Numbered from the stretch's first letter, positions 54,926-64,000 are shown. The stretch is DNA of 64,000 bases from CBEUVQ01 sp965546615 (GCA_965546615.1 CBEUVQ010000001.1:1-64000); one strand, 5' to 3'. The notes: a model not told the origin generated them from the sequence alone. A program made the numbers and translations.

Positions 54926-55744
54926 TTATTTTCTGATATTATTAGCGACAGCCCACATCTCGTCAGCGGTGCGAACCGTGCGCGAGTTAAGAGCATATGC
55001 TTTTTGCGCCTCAATCATTTTAGTCATTTCTTCTGTTAAGTTCACGTTGGACCTTTCTAAATACCCCGAAACAACGGCGGCATCGGCGGTGTATTCCGCC
55101 TCACCGGAAGCAGCGCTTTCCGCATATAAATTACCCCCGACATTAATTAACCCGTTGTTGTTTTCAAAAACCGCCAGTGCAGCGGTATCGACATTATTTA
55201 CAAACGACAGGGCGTCACCGCTTGTATCTAATGCGGTTATTTTACCGTCAGCGGCAACGCTGATTGACTGCAGCGCCGCCTCATCTTTCAGCTGCACCTG
55301 AATCGGCTGCATTACACCCTGCGCATTTTTACCGATCAGTTTATATCCCGCCGCATTGGTAATATATCCTTCCTGATTGATAAAGAATGTGCCGTCTCTG
55401 GTGTAGAATCTTTCATTTGCATCACCGCTTGGTGAAACTACAAAAAAACCTTGTCCTTTAATTGCTAAATCTAACGAGCGGCCGGTCTGCTGCAGATCGC
55501 CTTGGGTAAAAACCTTTTCCATACCGGCTAAGCGCACTCCTCCGCCGCTTTCCGGCACCTGCTCTTTTTCCGCAATTACCGGCAGCCCGTAATGCCCCAT
55601 GCGCTGTCTTACCAACTCAGCAAATTCCGCTTTATCCTTTTTATAGCCGGTGGTATTAATATTGGCCAGGTTATTGGCAACAGCATCCATCTGCAGCTGC
55701 TGTACAGCTATTCCCGACCGTCCAACCTGCAGTGCTTTCAGCAT
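54926..55744 (-). CDS. flgG: Flagellar rod/hook-basal body protein (FlgG type)
   Basis: 272 residues. Characteristic N-terminus with AVANNLANINTTGYKKDKAE (about residue 23), central DLAIKGQGFFVV and YTRDGTFFINQEGYI (about 115), and C-terminal coiled segment SNVNLTEEMTKMIEAQKAYA. These form the distal rod. It corresponds to FlhP/FlgG in Bacillus-type operons; FlgG and FlgF cannot be separated with certainty from sequence alone. Confidence 0.9.
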   Translation of the reverse strand: MLKALQVGRSGIAVQQLQMDAVANNLANINTTGYKKDKAEFAELVRQRMGHYGLPVIAEKEQVPESGGGVRLAGMEKVFTQGDLQQTGRSLDLAIKGQGFFVVSPSGDANERFYTRDGTFFINQEGYITNAAGYKLIGKNAQGVMQPIQVQLKDEAALQSISVAADGKITALDTSGDALSFVNNVDTAALAVFENNNGLINVGGNLYAESAASGEAEYTADAAVVSGYLERSNVNLTEEMTKMIEAQKAYALNSRTVRTADEMWAVANNIRK

Positions 55745-55757
55745 CCTTTTTCACCTT

Positions 55758-56522
55758 CTATCTCAATGTACCGATTTGATTGACCGCTTTGCCCAGCAGC
55801 TCATCCTGTGCTTGAATGATTTTTTGACCGGCTTCATAACTGCGCTGCACACTGAGCAAACTGACAATTTCGTTAACCACGTCAACATTGGATTTTTCAA
55901 TGTATCCCTGTCTGACTTTCGGCTTATCCTCAGCTGTCTCTAAATTGCCTTGGGCAGCAAAGTAGTTTTCACCTACTTTTTGCAGCTGTTCTTGGCCTGC
56001 GGCATCAATGCCGACAACTTTCAGCACCGCAATTTGTTTACCGTCCGCCGATACTCTGCCGTCTTCATCTACCGTAAACTCCTCACTGCCTACTTTAATC
56101 GGCCCGCTGTCACCCAATACCAAATCGCCTTGTGCAGTAATCAGATAGCCTTCACTGTTGACGCTAAAAGAACCGTTGCGGGTATAGAGCTGCTGTCCGT
56201 CCGCTGATTCCCGCTGCACTACGAAAAAGCCTCGGCCTTCCAGCGCCAAATCAGTGAGTTTTTCTGTGCTCACCAATTGACCCTGCGCCTGATTCACCGG
56301 CACTTGGGAGACTACTGTGCCCAAGTTGGTAGTGCCGACATTGGCCGTACCTTTCGCTAACGGACCGCGGTAACTTAACAGCACTTCGCCAAAAGTTTTG
56401 GATAACACCTGCTCACTCTTGTAGCCATTGGTATTGACGTTAGCTAAATTGTTGGAAATAACATCCATCCGGGCCTGCTGAACATTCATACCGCTTAACG
56501 CGTTATAAATTCCTCTGAACAA
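55758..56522 (-). CDS. flgF: Flagellar rod/hook-basal body protein (FlgF type)
   Basis: 254 residues. N-terminal MDVISNNLANVNTNGYKSEQ (about residue 19), central DLALEGRGFFVVQRES and YTRNGSFSVNSEGYL, and C-terminal KSNVDVVNEIVSLLSVQRSYEAG. A paralogue of the next gene. It corresponds to FlhO/FlgF. It starts 14 bases after the sigD stop codon. Confidence 0.88.
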   Translation of the reverse strand: MFRGIYNALSGMNVQQARMDVISNNLANVNTNGYKSEQVLSKTFGEVLLSYRGPLAKGTANVGTTNLGTVVSQVPVNQAQGQLVSTEKLTDLALEGRGFFVVQRESADGQQLYTRNGSFSVNSEGYLITAQGDLVLGDSGPIKVGSEEFTVDEDGRVSADGKQIAVLKVVGIDAAGQEQLQKVGENYFAAQGNLETAEDKPKVRQGYIEKSNVDVVNEIVSLLSVQRSYEAGQKIIQAQDELLGKAVNQIGTLR

Positions 56523-56536
56523 CTCTTTTCACCACC

Positions 56537-57283
56537 TTAATGCAAAAGCTCAATTGCTTTTTTTAATTTTTTCAAAGCCTGGCTGTGCAGCTGGCACACC
56601 CGCGATTCAGACACTTCCAGCACCGCACCGATTTCCTTCAGTGTCAATCCTTCTTGATAATACAGTGCCAACAGCAGTTGGTCGCGTTCATTTAACGAAG
56701 CGATCGCTTCCGTTAAAATGCGCTTTTCTTCAATTTCATCTATAACAGCCAGCGGGTCGGGACTGTTCGGGTCTTCCAGAAAATCGGTACGGCGCACGCT
56801 CTCTCCCTCAGCGCCGGGAATTTCCTCATCCAAAGAATACACCTGACCGGCGTTTGTCTGCGTATTTAAGCGGTGCAGTTCTTCCAGCGTCAATCCCGCT
56901 GCTTCAGCCAGTGCTTCTTCCGTTACCGGCGTACCGGCCTGTTCTATTTTCTCGCGGGCTTTTTTTACCGCCTGCTGGCGCTGCCAAGTTACTCGCGGCA
57001 CCCAAGATGCCCGTCGGATTTCATCCAAAATAGCCCCGCGCACACGGTGATAAGCAAAACCTTCAAAACCCACTCCCAGCTGCGGATTGTATTTATCCAC
57101 TGCTTCCATCAAGCCGATTACCCCGTAATTCTCCAGGTCATCCTGCTGCATAAAATGAGGTGCCTTCACCGCCAACCGTCCGGCAATGCTGCGCACCAGC
57201 GGCAGGTAGTGGATAATGATTTGTTCCCTTGCATCGGAACACTGCTTGTTTAAAAAATCATCCCACAACTTGTTAAGTTCCAT
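56537..57283 (-). CDS. sigD: Flagellar sigma factor (sigma-D/FliA)
   Basis: 248 residues. Region 2 (LVRSIAGRLAVKAPHFMQQD about 28, then VGFEGFAYHRVRGAILDEIR about 70), region 3 (VKKAREKIEQAG) and region 4 (LTLKEIGAVLEVSESRVCQL) with the recognition helix. It directs late flagellar, motility and chemotaxis genes and is normally held by anti-sigma FlgM, which is not in this window. It lies inside the operon. Confidence 0.96.
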   Translation of the reverse strand: MELNKLWDDFLNKQCSDAREQIIIHYLPLVRSIAGRLAVKAPHFMQQDDLENYGVIGLMEAVDKYNPQLGVGFEGFAYHRVRGAILDEIRRASWVPRVTWQRQQAVKKAREKIEQAGTPVTEEALAEAAGLTLEELHRLNTQTNAGQVYSLDEEIPGAEGESVRRTDFLEDPNSPDPLAVIDEIEEKRILTEAIASLNERDQLLLALYYQEGLTLKEIGAVLEVSESRVCQLHSQALKKLKKAIELLH

Positions 57284-57298
57284 GGCCTCACTTCCAAT

Positions 57299-57946
57299 TT
57301 ACCGCTTGCGAAGCTGTTCCATTTGTTTTTGAAACACATACGAACAAATCATATCTTCTGTACTGCGGTCCAAATTTAAAAACTTAATGCCGACATGATG
57401 CACATTGCTGTCGTCATCAGCAGGATAACAGCGCATCACCTCACCTTTCAGCTGCATCTCCGCTGTTTTTCCGCGAACACTTATTTGGAAATTCAGCTCC
57501 AGCACAGTATTTACCGGCAGCGCTTCTTTTGCCGCCAGCCTCATACCGCCGGCGCTTAAATCCAGTGATATACCCTTCTTTTTTTCATCAGAAGAGGATA
57601 AACAATATTCTACATCCAGCATGACCGGCACACGCACAAATTGGCGCAGCTGCACCCGTTTCACTGCGGCCAGATCAGGAGCCGCTATTTTATACAACCG
57701 CAGTACCTCATTTTCCATGTGCAGTCCCAAAAAAACAGATTCAAAATGATAAGCTGCTTCTTTGGATATGTATTTTACAGTAACAGACTCGTTATGCATT
57801 AAAACCAGCGCCTGCTCCCCCTTGTAGGGCACTGTAATATAAATCTTATCGTCTTGAATGTTTTGAATTACCGAGCTGTATTCAATATCATCGGTTTTCC
57901 GCTTTAGCGTAATTTTCTGCCCGATTTTATACATATCTACTGTCAT
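57299..57946 (-). CDS. PilZ-domain flagellar brake protein (YcgR/YpfA-like)
   Basis: 215 residues. N-terminal YcgR-type domain (about 1-95, MYKIGQKITLKRKTDDIEYS), then PilZ with the c-di-GMP binding motif RQFVRVPVMLDVEY (R-x3-R, about 103) and DLSAGGMRLAAK (D-x-S-x2-G, about 130). Proteins of this family slow the motor on c-di-GMP binding. The gene sits between flhG and sigD, consistent with motor control. Confidence 0.92.
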   Translation of the reverse strand: MTVDMYKIGQKITLKRKTDDIEYSSVIQNIQDDKIYITVPYKGEQALVLMHNESVTVKYISKEAAYHFESVFLGLHMENEVLRLYKIAAPDLAAVKRVQLRQFVRVPVMLDVEYCLSSSDEKKKGISLDLSAGGMRLAAKEALPVNTVLELNFQISVRGKTAEMQLKGEVMRCYPADDDSNVHHVGIKFLNLDRSTEDMICSYVFQKQMEQLRKR

Positions 57947-57960
57947 AGAAACAAATCCTC

Positions 57961-58824
57961 CTAGGCAAATAATCGGGTCAAACGGCTGAAAAAACCCAGC
58001 AGCCCTGCACCGTTATCAGCGCTGACACCGGCAAGTTTTGCGGCGGATTCGCGCACAGCGGCACCGGCGGCACTGTCGGGATAAAAGGTGATAAAAGGCC
58101 GCTGCTTTTTAACTGCTTTTACTACCGCAGCATCCTCCGGAATTACCCCCAAGCGTTTTATGCTGATATTGGGCAGAAAGTGTTCTGCTGTAACCTGCAG
58201 TTTGCGAAATGTTTCTTCCGCCTCTTGTTTTTTTTGTACCCGATTGATGATGATTTTCACTTCGCTGTGAGTGTTAAATTTAGCCAGCACTTTAATCAGT
58301 CCATAAGCATCAGTAACAGAGGTCGGTTCGGGGGTAACCACCACCACCACTTCCTGTGCAGCAGCTACAAAAGCCAGCACATTTTTATTTAAACCCGCAC
58401 CGGTATCTACCAGCACAAAATCAACATCATTTTCAAATTCTTTAACGGCGTCACGCAGGCGAATAATCTCCTGACTGTTTAAGTTGGCCAATTCCAACAA
58501 TCCCGAACCACCGGAAATTATTTTCAAATTGTTCGGACCGGGCACCAGAATATCCCGCAGCGTTTTGCCGTTGTACAGAAAGTCATACAGCGTATAGCGA
58601 GGGGCAAGTCCTAAAACCACCTCTACGTTGGCTAACCCCAAATCCGCATCAAACAAAATTACCCGGCTGCCGAGATTCGCCAACCCGATACCCAAGTTTA
58701 CCGTGACGTTGGTTTTACCTACCCCGCCTTTACCGCTGGTTAACGCAATTACCCGCGGCGGTTTGTCTGATTTATACTGCTGATGAGAATTTTTTCTGCC
58801 GGCCTTAATAATCGTACCCTTCAT
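57961..58824 (-). CDS. flhG: Flagellar number regulator FlhG (MinD-like ATPase)
   Basis: About 287 residues. Deviant Walker A ALTSGKGGVGKTNVTVNLG (residue 29), LFDADLGLANVEVVLGL (about 57) and VDTGAGL. ATPase that controls flagellar number and position by stimulating FlhF GTPase. The ATG at 58824 overlaps flhF by 20 bases with AGGAG 11 bases upstream; a TTG at 58836 is too close to that site. Transcribed directly after flhF. Confidence 0.94.
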   Translation of the reverse strand: MKGTIIKAGRKNSHQQYKSDKPPRVIALTSGKGGVGKTNVTVNLGIGLANLGSRVILFDADLGLANVEVVLGLAPRYTLYDFLYNGKTLRDILVPGPNNLKIISGGSGLLELANLNSQEIIRLRDAVKEFENDVDFVLVDTGAGLNKNVLAFVAAAQEVVVVVTPEPTSVTDAYGLIKVLAKFNTHSEVKIIINRVQKKQEAEETFRKLQVTAEHFLPNISIKRLGVIPEDAAVVKAVKKQRPFITFYPDSAAGAAVRESAAKLAGVSADNGAGLLGFFSRLTRLFA

Positions 58825-60076
58825 GCAGGTCAACACTCCTGAACATCAGTTGGGCTAACTTGTGCGGCTGCATATTCTCAATATCATCAGGAATGGTTTG
58901 ACCGTTGGTTGTATACAGCACCGGAATTCCTGTTTTCACCACCACATTTAAAAGTGAACCCAGCGTTTCTGTTTCATCAATTTTTGTAAAAATATAGCTG
59001 TTGTAACGGGCAATTTGAAAGTCTTTAATGATGCGGAGTAAATCGCGGTCTTTCGTTGAAGCGGCCAGCACCAGGGATATTTGTTTCGGCCCGTTAATGG
59101 CTTCTAAAAAACCTTTTAACTCTAAAACCTGACCGGTGTTTTTGGAAGTTCTGCCAACGGTGTCAATCAAAACATAGTCTTTATCGGCATGACGCTCTAC
59201 CGCCTGCTTAAGTTCGGCAGGGGTCATCACTACCTCTACCGGCACATCAATGGCATCACCGTATATTTTTAATTGATCGGCAGTGCCGTAGCGATAAGTG
59301 TATACTGTAATCAGCGCCACTTTCTTATCTTCCAGCAGTTTAAACTTGGTGGCCAATTTGGCCAGCGTAGTGGTTTTACCAACACCGGGAGGGCCGATTA
59401 AAGCGATAAACTTAGGCTGTGTTATATTTGCATACGCCGGTTTTAAAAGTTCGGCAGCTTTGTTGGTTAATGTCAGTTTGGCAAGGTCATCTTTATTTTC
59501 CGCATCAATATTCACTACCTGCTCCAAACTGCTTAAAAGCTTTTCAGCAAGCCCCCGGTCAATATCAATACCGGTGAGAACTTTCAGCCATCTGCTGTTA
59601 AAGCTTTCATCAACAGCATTATTTGTTTTTTCCAATTGCTGTTCTAACATAGCCAATAATCGCCCCTTTTCTTGTTCTTCCAGCGACTTCGTCACCGCAT
59701 CTTCAAGCAGCGGTTTAAATTCAGTAGGCAGCAGCGGCTCAACCGGCGGTTCTGCCGTTTGCGGCAGCGATTCGGTGCGCACTAAATCCGCTGCCTGCTC
59801 AACACTGGGGTTAACTTGATCAGTTACCGTTCTGGTGGGCTGGATGCTGATGATATTTGGTTCCGGCTGACTGATCTGCTCTCGTTTCGGCGGTGCGGGA
59901 AGCTCTTTTACTTCGTCCAGCACAGCGGTAACCTCTAATTTTTTCTTCAAAATACCGGTTAAACCACTGCCGCGTACTTTCTGCGTGCTGACGATAATGG
60001 CATCCGAACCGAGCTCTTCTTTAATCTGCCGCACCGCCTGCTGCATTTGGTCAACCACATATTTTTTGATAATCAA
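58805..60076 (-). CDS. flhF: Flagellar biosynthesis GTPase FlhF
   Basis: SRP-type GTPase of 423 residues that positions new flagella. N-terminal MIIKKYVVDQMQQAVRQIKE, a divergent Pro/Glu-rich stretch (about 75-130), helical N domain, then G domain: GPPGVGKTTTLAKLA (about 230), DTVGRTSKN (about 308), TKIDETETLGSLL. The start is TTG 60076, overlapping the flhA stop by 4 bases. Confidence 0.95.
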   Translation of the reverse strand: MIIKKYVVDQMQQAVRQIKEELGSDAIIVSTQKVRGSGLTGILKKKLEVTAVLDEVKELPAPPKREQISQPEPNIISIQPTRTVTDQVNPSVEQAADLVRTESLPQTAEPPVEPLLPTEFKPLLEDAVTKSLEEQEKGRLLAMLEQQLEKTNNAVDESFNSRWLKVLTGIDIDRGLAEKLLSSLEQVVNIDAENKDDLAKLTLTNKAAELLKPAYANITQPKFIALIGPPGVGKTTTLAKLATKFKLLEDKKVALITVYTYRYGTADQLKIYGDAIDVPVEVVMTPAELKQAVERHADKDYVLIDTVGRTSKNTGQVLELKGFLEAINGPKQISLVLAASTKDRDLLRIIKDFQIARYNSYIFTKIDETETLGSLLNVVVKTGIPVLYTTNGQTIPDDIENMQPHKLAQLMFRSVDLHEGYDY

Positions 60077-62172
60077 TCAATACTCACCGTCCCCACTGCT
60101 TCTACTTCCACACCGGAAACTACTTCATTTAAAGCAATTGCTGCCACATTGGGCAGGTATCTTTCCAACATTCTTCTCAGCGGCAGTCTTACTTTCTGCG
60201 AACACAGCAGCACCGGAGTAATGCCCTTCATCGCCGCACTTTCTGCCGCTCTCTGAACCGCATCTATAACGGCATTAGCCTGATTGGGCTCAAGCAGCGG
60301 ATACAATCCCAGCTGAGTAGGCTGCACGGAATCGGCAATTAACTGCTCCAGCTTAGGGTGAAGGGTAATTACCGGTATTTTCTTTACCCCGCTGACCTGA
60401 TCATCGACAGCAAACTGCTGGCAGATAGTGCGGGCCAAACCCTGGCGCACGCGGTCGGTAAGATAATCCGTATCTTTATTCACCCGCGCACCGTCAGAAA
60501 GCGATTCTAAAATAGTAACCATATCTCTGATCGGCACGCGCTCGCGCAGCAAATTCTGCATTACTTTTTGAATTTCGCCCAGCGTCATTAAATCCGGCAC
60601 CAGCTCTTCCACTACCGCCGGTGTTTTTTCTTTCACTGCATCTACCAGTTCTTTTACTTCTTGACGTCCAAGCAGTTCATCTGCATGGGCTTTAATTATC
60701 TCAGTAAGGTGCGTAACCATCACGGTACTGCTGTCTACCACCGTTAAACCGTTTAACTCGGCATTTTCTCTTTCCGCCTCATCTACCCACCATGCCGGCA
60801 GGCCAAAGGTAGGCTCTTTGGTTGGAATGCCGTTTATGTCCGCTCCTTGACCCAAAGAATCCATCGCTAAATAATGCCCGGGCATCAACTCACCTTCTGC
60901 CACCTGCACCCCGCGAATTTTAATAACGTAGCGGTTGTGCGGCAGCTGCATGTTATCGCGAATGCGGATGGGGCGCACCAGTATACCGAGTTCCAGTGCA
61001 CACTGGCGGCGCACCGCAGCCAATCGCTGCAGCAAATCTCCGCCTTGACTTTCATCGGTAAGCGGAATTAAGTTATAGCCAATTTCCACCTCTAAAGGAT
61101 CAACTTGAAAGTATGATAATACATTCTCCGGCTGGCGCCTTTGTTCCTGCGCTTTTCGCGCAGCTAATTCCCGCTCCTGCAAAGTTTTTTGTTCTTTTTC
61201 TTTGTGCAGTGCGTATGCAGAATAGCCTAAACCGGCAGAAAGTGCTAAAAACAAAAAGTTCGGCATAGCCGGCACCAAACCGATGATAAATAAAATGCCG
61301 GAAGCTAACGCTAAAACTTTAGGAAAGTTAAAAAACTGCCGGGAAATATCTTTACCGAAGCTGTTGTCTGATGTCGCCCGGGTAACCAAAATACCGGCGG
61401 CGGTAGAAATCAACAGCGCGGGAATTTGGCTGACCAAACCGTCGCCAATGGTTAACACGGTGTAGCGGGCCAGTGCTTCACCCACCGCCATGCCGTGAAT
61501 TACCATGCCGATAACCAAGCCGCCTAAAATGTTGATGGCGATGATCACTATGCCGGCAATGGCGTCACCGCGCACAAACTTGCTGGCACCGTCCATCGCT
61601 CCGAAAAAATCGGCCTCGCGCTGCAGCCGCTCTCGCTTTGTACGGGCTTCATCTTCACTGATTAAACCGGAATTGAGGTCGGCGTCAATGCTCATCTGTT
61701 TACCCGGCATAGCATCAAGGGTAAACCGGGCGGCAACTTCCGCTACCCGACCGGAACCGTTGGTAATTACCACAAACTGAATGACGGTGATGATGACAAA
61801 AACCACCGCACCAACTATGTAACTACCGCCAACCACAAAGTCGCCGAAAGCTTGAATAACATTTCCGGCCGCCGCTTCTCCTAAAATTAAGCGGGTGGAG
61901 GAAATGTTTAACGCCAGCCGGTAAAGAGTAGTTACCAGCAGTAAGCTGGGGAAGACAGAAAACTGCAGCGGCTCGGTGGTAAACATCGTAATTAATAAGA
62001 TCACCAAGCCCAGCGTAATGCTGATAATCAGCAGAAAATCCAGCGCCGTCGGGCCGAGCGGAATGATAATCAGCAGAATAATGCCGATAATCAGCGCAGC
62101 TATCACAATATCGTTGTGCTTGCGCAGTCCGGCTTTAGTTTGTGCTAAATTAGGTAACGCCATTTTCGCCAT
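60073..62172 (-). CDS. flhA: Flagellar export apparatus protein FlhA
   Basis: 699-residue export gate component. Eight N-terminal membrane helices, the FHIPEP family cytoplasmic signature RLQREADFFGAMDGASKFVR (about 205) and a large C-terminal export-docking domain (about 345-699). ATG 62172 has GAGGTGG 8 bases upstream, so the GTG at 62184 is rejected. Neighbours flhB and fliR encode the other gate parts. Confidence 0.97.
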   Translation of the reverse strand: MAKMALPNLAQTKAGLRKHNDIVIAALIIGIILLIIIPLGPTALDFLLIISITLGLVILLITMFTTEPLQFSVFPSLLLVTTLYRLALNISSTRLILGEAAAGNVIQAFGDFVVGGSYIVGAVVFVIITVIQFVVITNGSGRVAEVAARFTLDAMPGKQMSIDADLNSGLISEDEARTKRERLQREADFFGAMDGASKFVRGDAIAGIVIIAINILGGLVIGMVIHGMAVGEALARYTVLTIGDGLVSQIPALLISTAAGILVTRATSDNSFGKDISRQFFNFPKVLALASGILFIIGLVPAMPNFLFLALSAGLGYSAYALHKEKEQKTLQERELAARKAQEQRRQPENVLSYFQVDPLEVEIGYNLIPLTDESQGGDLLQRLAAVRRQCALELGILVRPIRIRDNMQLPHNRYVIKIRGVQVAEGELMPGHYLAMDSLGQGADINGIPTKEPTFGLPAWWVDEAERENAELNGLTVVDSSTVMVTHLTEIIKAHADELLGRQEVKELVDAVKEKTPAVVEELVPDLMTLGEIQKVMQNLLRERVPIRDMVTILESLSDGARVNKDTDYLTDRVRQGLARTICQQFAVDDQVSGVKKIPVITLHPKLEQLIADSVQPTQLGLYPLLEPNQANAVIDAVQRAAESAAMKGITPVLLCSQKVRLPLRRMLERYLPNVAAIALNEVVSGVEVEAVGTVSID

Positions 62173-62195
62173 TTCAAAAACCACCTCAAATTAAG

Positions 62196-63263
62196 CTACC
62201 GCCGTGCGGCATTAGCCCGGTAAACAGCCGCCAGTATCTCGGCAACCGCTTGATACAGTTCGGGCGGTATTTCTTGCCCAATTTCGACATTATAATAAAG
62301 AAAACGAGCCGTTTCTTTGTTTTCTTGAATCGGAACGTTGTTTTCCAGCGCAATCTGCTTAATCCGCCGGGCTAAAAAATCTGCCCCTTTGGCCACCACT
62401 ACCGGTGCGGCATTTTTCTCTTCTTCGTAGCGCAGCGCCACCGCAAAGTGGGTAGGGTTGGTAACTACCACTGTTGCGTCAGGTACTTCTTTTCTGATCA
62501 AATTCATTAAGATTTCCCGCTGGCGGCGCTTAATCCACGCTTTGATCTGCGGGTCACCTTCCGTCTGTTTGTATTCATCTTTTACTTCCTGCTTTGTCAT
62601 GCGCATTTGCTTTTGGAAGGCATAGCGCTGGTAAAGCAAATCCAGCACCGCAATGGCAAAATAGGTTAAGCCGCCCCAAAGCAGCACCGCCAAAAGCCCT
62701 TCCAGCACTTTTTGAAAAAGGTACTCAGGCGGCCCGTAAAACAGGTTGAGCATTTTAAAGTACCTGCTTTTGACGACGAAATAAACCACCGCACCTACCA
62801 GCACTACTTTTAAAATTGATTTCAGCAGTTCAAACAATGTGCGGGTGCTGAACATTTTTTTAAAGCCTTCCAGCGGGTTCAGCTTCGACAGTTTTGGCTT
62901 AATGGCTTCAGGAGCAAACAAAAATCCAAACTGCGCAATGTTTGCTGCTGCAGCAATCAGCATCAAAATAATCAACAACGGAGCCATTAAGCCAAAAACG
63001 CCGGTAAGTGTACCGATAAAAATATCAATCAGCCGCTCGGCATTGGGCGGAGCAGTGATGTAACTGTGAAAGTAATGGGCGAGATAATCATGCGCTTTGC
63101 CGCTCAAAGCGCCGCGGGCAATATAAAAGTAAACCACTCCGGTCAAAAGGCACAGAGCAGCGTTAAAGTCCGCACTCTTAGGCACTTGGCCTTTTTTCCG
63201 TGCATCCTGCAGCCGTTTAGGCGTCGCTTTTTCGGTTTTTTCCTGACCACCTTGAGCTGCCAT
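62196..63263 (-). CDS. flhB: Flagellar export protein FlhB
   Basis: 355 residues. Starts with GGQEKTEKATPKRLQDARKK, four membrane helices, and the cytoplasmic autocleavage motif VVVTNPTHFAVALRY (cut between Asn and Pro of NPTH, about residue 267), which switches substrate specificity from rod/hook to filament. ATG 63263 shares a base with the fliR stop (TGATG). Confidence 0.97.
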   Translation of the reverse strand: MAAQGGQEKTEKATPKRLQDARKKGQVPKSADFNAALCLLTGVVYFYIARGALSGKAHDYLAHYFHSYITAPPNAERLIDIFIGTLTGVFGLMAPLLIILMLIAAAANIAQFGFLFAPEAIKPKLSKLNPLEGFKKMFSTRTLFELLKSILKVVLVGAVVYFVVKSRYFKMLNLFYGPPEYLFQKVLEGLLAVLLWGGLTYFAIAVLDLLYQRYAFQKQMRMTKQEVKDEYKQTEGDPQIKAWIKRRQREILMNLIRKEVPDATVVVTNPTHFAVALRYEEEKNAAPVVVAKGADFLARRIKQIALENNVPIQENKETARFLYYNVEIGQEIPPELYQAVAEILAAVYRANAARR

Positions 63264-64000
63264 CAAGCTAACCCTTTCACCAACAAAATAAGATCCTGCT
63301 GCATTTGATCAAACACAGCGGCAAAGATTGAACCCATCAGCGGCAGCAGTACCGCCAGCGAAATTAAGCCCACCATAATTTTAAAGGGAAAGCCGAGCAT
63401 AAACACGTTCATCTGCGGAGCGGTACGTCCCATTACCCCCAATGCAATGTCAATCATCAGCAGCACCCCGATCACCGGCACCGCTACTTTTAAAGCCATC
63501 GTCACGGTGTCGGCAAAAGCGCGGATAAAGAACATCACTGCTGTGCCGGAAAATTCCGCCGCACTCAAAGGCAGAATTTGGTAGCTTTTTACCAACCCCC
63601 ACAGCAGGCCGTGGTGAGCATCGACGCAGAGCAGCGTGGCCAGCGAAACATAATACATAAAGCGGGCCAGCAGCGTGTTTACCGAGCCGGTTACCGGGTC
63701 CATCAGCTGTGAAACAGCAAAACCGATATGTAAATCAATCAACTGGCCGGCCATCAGCAGCGCGTTAAACACCATTGTGCAGATGATACCCATTGCCAAC
63801 CCCACCGCCGCTTCACTGACCGCCATTAAGCCGTACTCAAGAAGCCCGGCGTTAACATTTACTTCCCCTGCTGCTGCCAGCGGGTAAATAATTATTGTTA
63901 ACAAAAATGCAAAGCCGCTTTTTACCACCGCCGGAATGCCGGGAACGGCAAATATCGGGCTGCTGATTAAAAAGGCGGTGCAGCGGATAAATACCAGCAT
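63263..64000 (-). CDS. fliR: Flagellar export protein FliR, 5' end outside the window
   Basis: At least 245 residues of the membrane gate protein FliR: LVFIRCTAFLISSPIFAVPG at the visible start, repeated helices such as GLAMGIICTMVFNALLMAGQ, then FAVSQLMDPVTGSVNTLL and a C-terminal segment RTAPQMNVFMLGFPFKIMVG. The ATG at 64000 is probably internal because about 10-15 further N-terminal residues are expected beyond the edge. Upstream gene of the visible operon. Confidence 0.92.
   Translation of the reverse strand: MLVFIRCTAFLISSPIFAVPGIPAVVKSGFAFLLTIIIYPLAAAGEVNVNAGLLEYGLMAVSEAAVGLAMGIICTMVFNALLMAGQLIDLHIGFAVSQLMDPVTGSVNTLLARFMYYVSLATLLCVDAHHGLLWGLVKSYQILPLSAAEFSGTAVMFFIRAFADTVTMALKVAVPVIGVLLMIDIALGVMGRTAPQMNVFMLGFPFKIMVGLISLAVLLPLMGSIFAAVFDQMQQDLILLVKGLA

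Noticed and set aside
1..64000. CRISPR arrays, insertion sequences, prophage, rRNA
   Set aside because: No regularly spaced repeats, transposase-like or phage-like proteins, or rRNA sequences were seen.

Overview
The window looks like chromosome of a spore-forming, flagellated, probably anaerobic member of the Clostridia (low-to-moderate GC Firmicutes). The evidence is: an SspF-like small acid-soluble spore protein; two T-box leaders; a tandem glycine riboswitch; two-subunit glycine decarboxylase (GcvPA/GcvPB); the block glyQ-glyS-ccpN-ppsR-ppdK and dgt-dnaG-rpoD; a FliY/CheC/CheD type chemotaxis set; ferritin-like and iron-sulfur flavoproteins; and GGAGG-type ribosome binding sites with frequent TTG and GTG starts. 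I see no phage, transposon, CRISPR array or rRNA.

Layout. 1-8.3 kb (minus strand): dnaE, a DUF169 protein, a lipoprotein with Ig-like repeats, and a GH57 branching-enzyme-like gene coupled to a DUF4912 gene. 8.4-12.1 kb: a CPBP protease, a 45-residue ORF, a two-piece LysO lysine exporter (minus), and the plus-strand set CoA-binding protein-nth-trmL. 12.1-15.8 kb (minus): a DASS/SLC13 transporter with an elaborate upstream region, a CDF metal efflux pump with a cysteine-rich tail, and a secreted protein. 15.9-20.5 kb: the glycine cleavage operon gcvT-gcvH-gcvPA-gcvPB behind a tandem glycine riboswitch. 20.7-28.3 kb: a spore protein, small unknown genes, ileS with an Ile T-box, an XRE regulator plus membrane protein with a clear promoter/operator, a nitroreductase, a ferritin-like protein, recO and a DUF4342 gene. 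28.3-28.7 kb: four tRNA genes (Val, Glu, CAT, Asn) with their own promoter. 28.7-32.9 kb: rpoD-dnaG-dgt.

32.9-39.3 kb is an accessory stretch lying between genes (ppdK and dgt) whose relatives are close neighbours in other Firmicutes. It holds two flavodoxin-fold proteins, a cysteine-rich DUF11 protein, a frameshifted membrane protein and a two-component system. 39.5-47.5 kb: ppdK-ppsR-ccpN and the glycyl-tRNA synthetase operon csaA-glyQ-glyS behind a glycine T-box. 47.6-50.3 kb: a membrane-anchored unknown, a MazG-type pyrophosphohydrolase and a DUF1015 protein. 50.4-64.0 kb: part of a long minus-strand flagellar/chemotaxis operon, read in transcription order fliR (cut by the window edge)-flhB-flhA-flhF-flhG-pilZ-sigD-flgF-flgG-cheD-cheR-cheC-cheY-fliM-fliY.

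How parts connect. CcpN represses and PpsR post-translationally controls the carbon switch enzyme PpdK. Glycine status is read twice, as free glycine by the riboswitch on gcv and as uncharged tRNA-Gly by the T-box on csaA-glyQS. In the flagellar block the export gate (FliR, FlhB, FlhA), placement GTPases (FlhF, FlhG), a c-di-GMP-type brake, sigma-D, rod/hook proteins, chemotaxis adaptation enzymes and the switch (FliM, FliY) are co-transcribed.

Start codons were revised by me where a ribosome binding site clearly favours an internal codon. Function calls rest on motif recognition by eye, without database searches.
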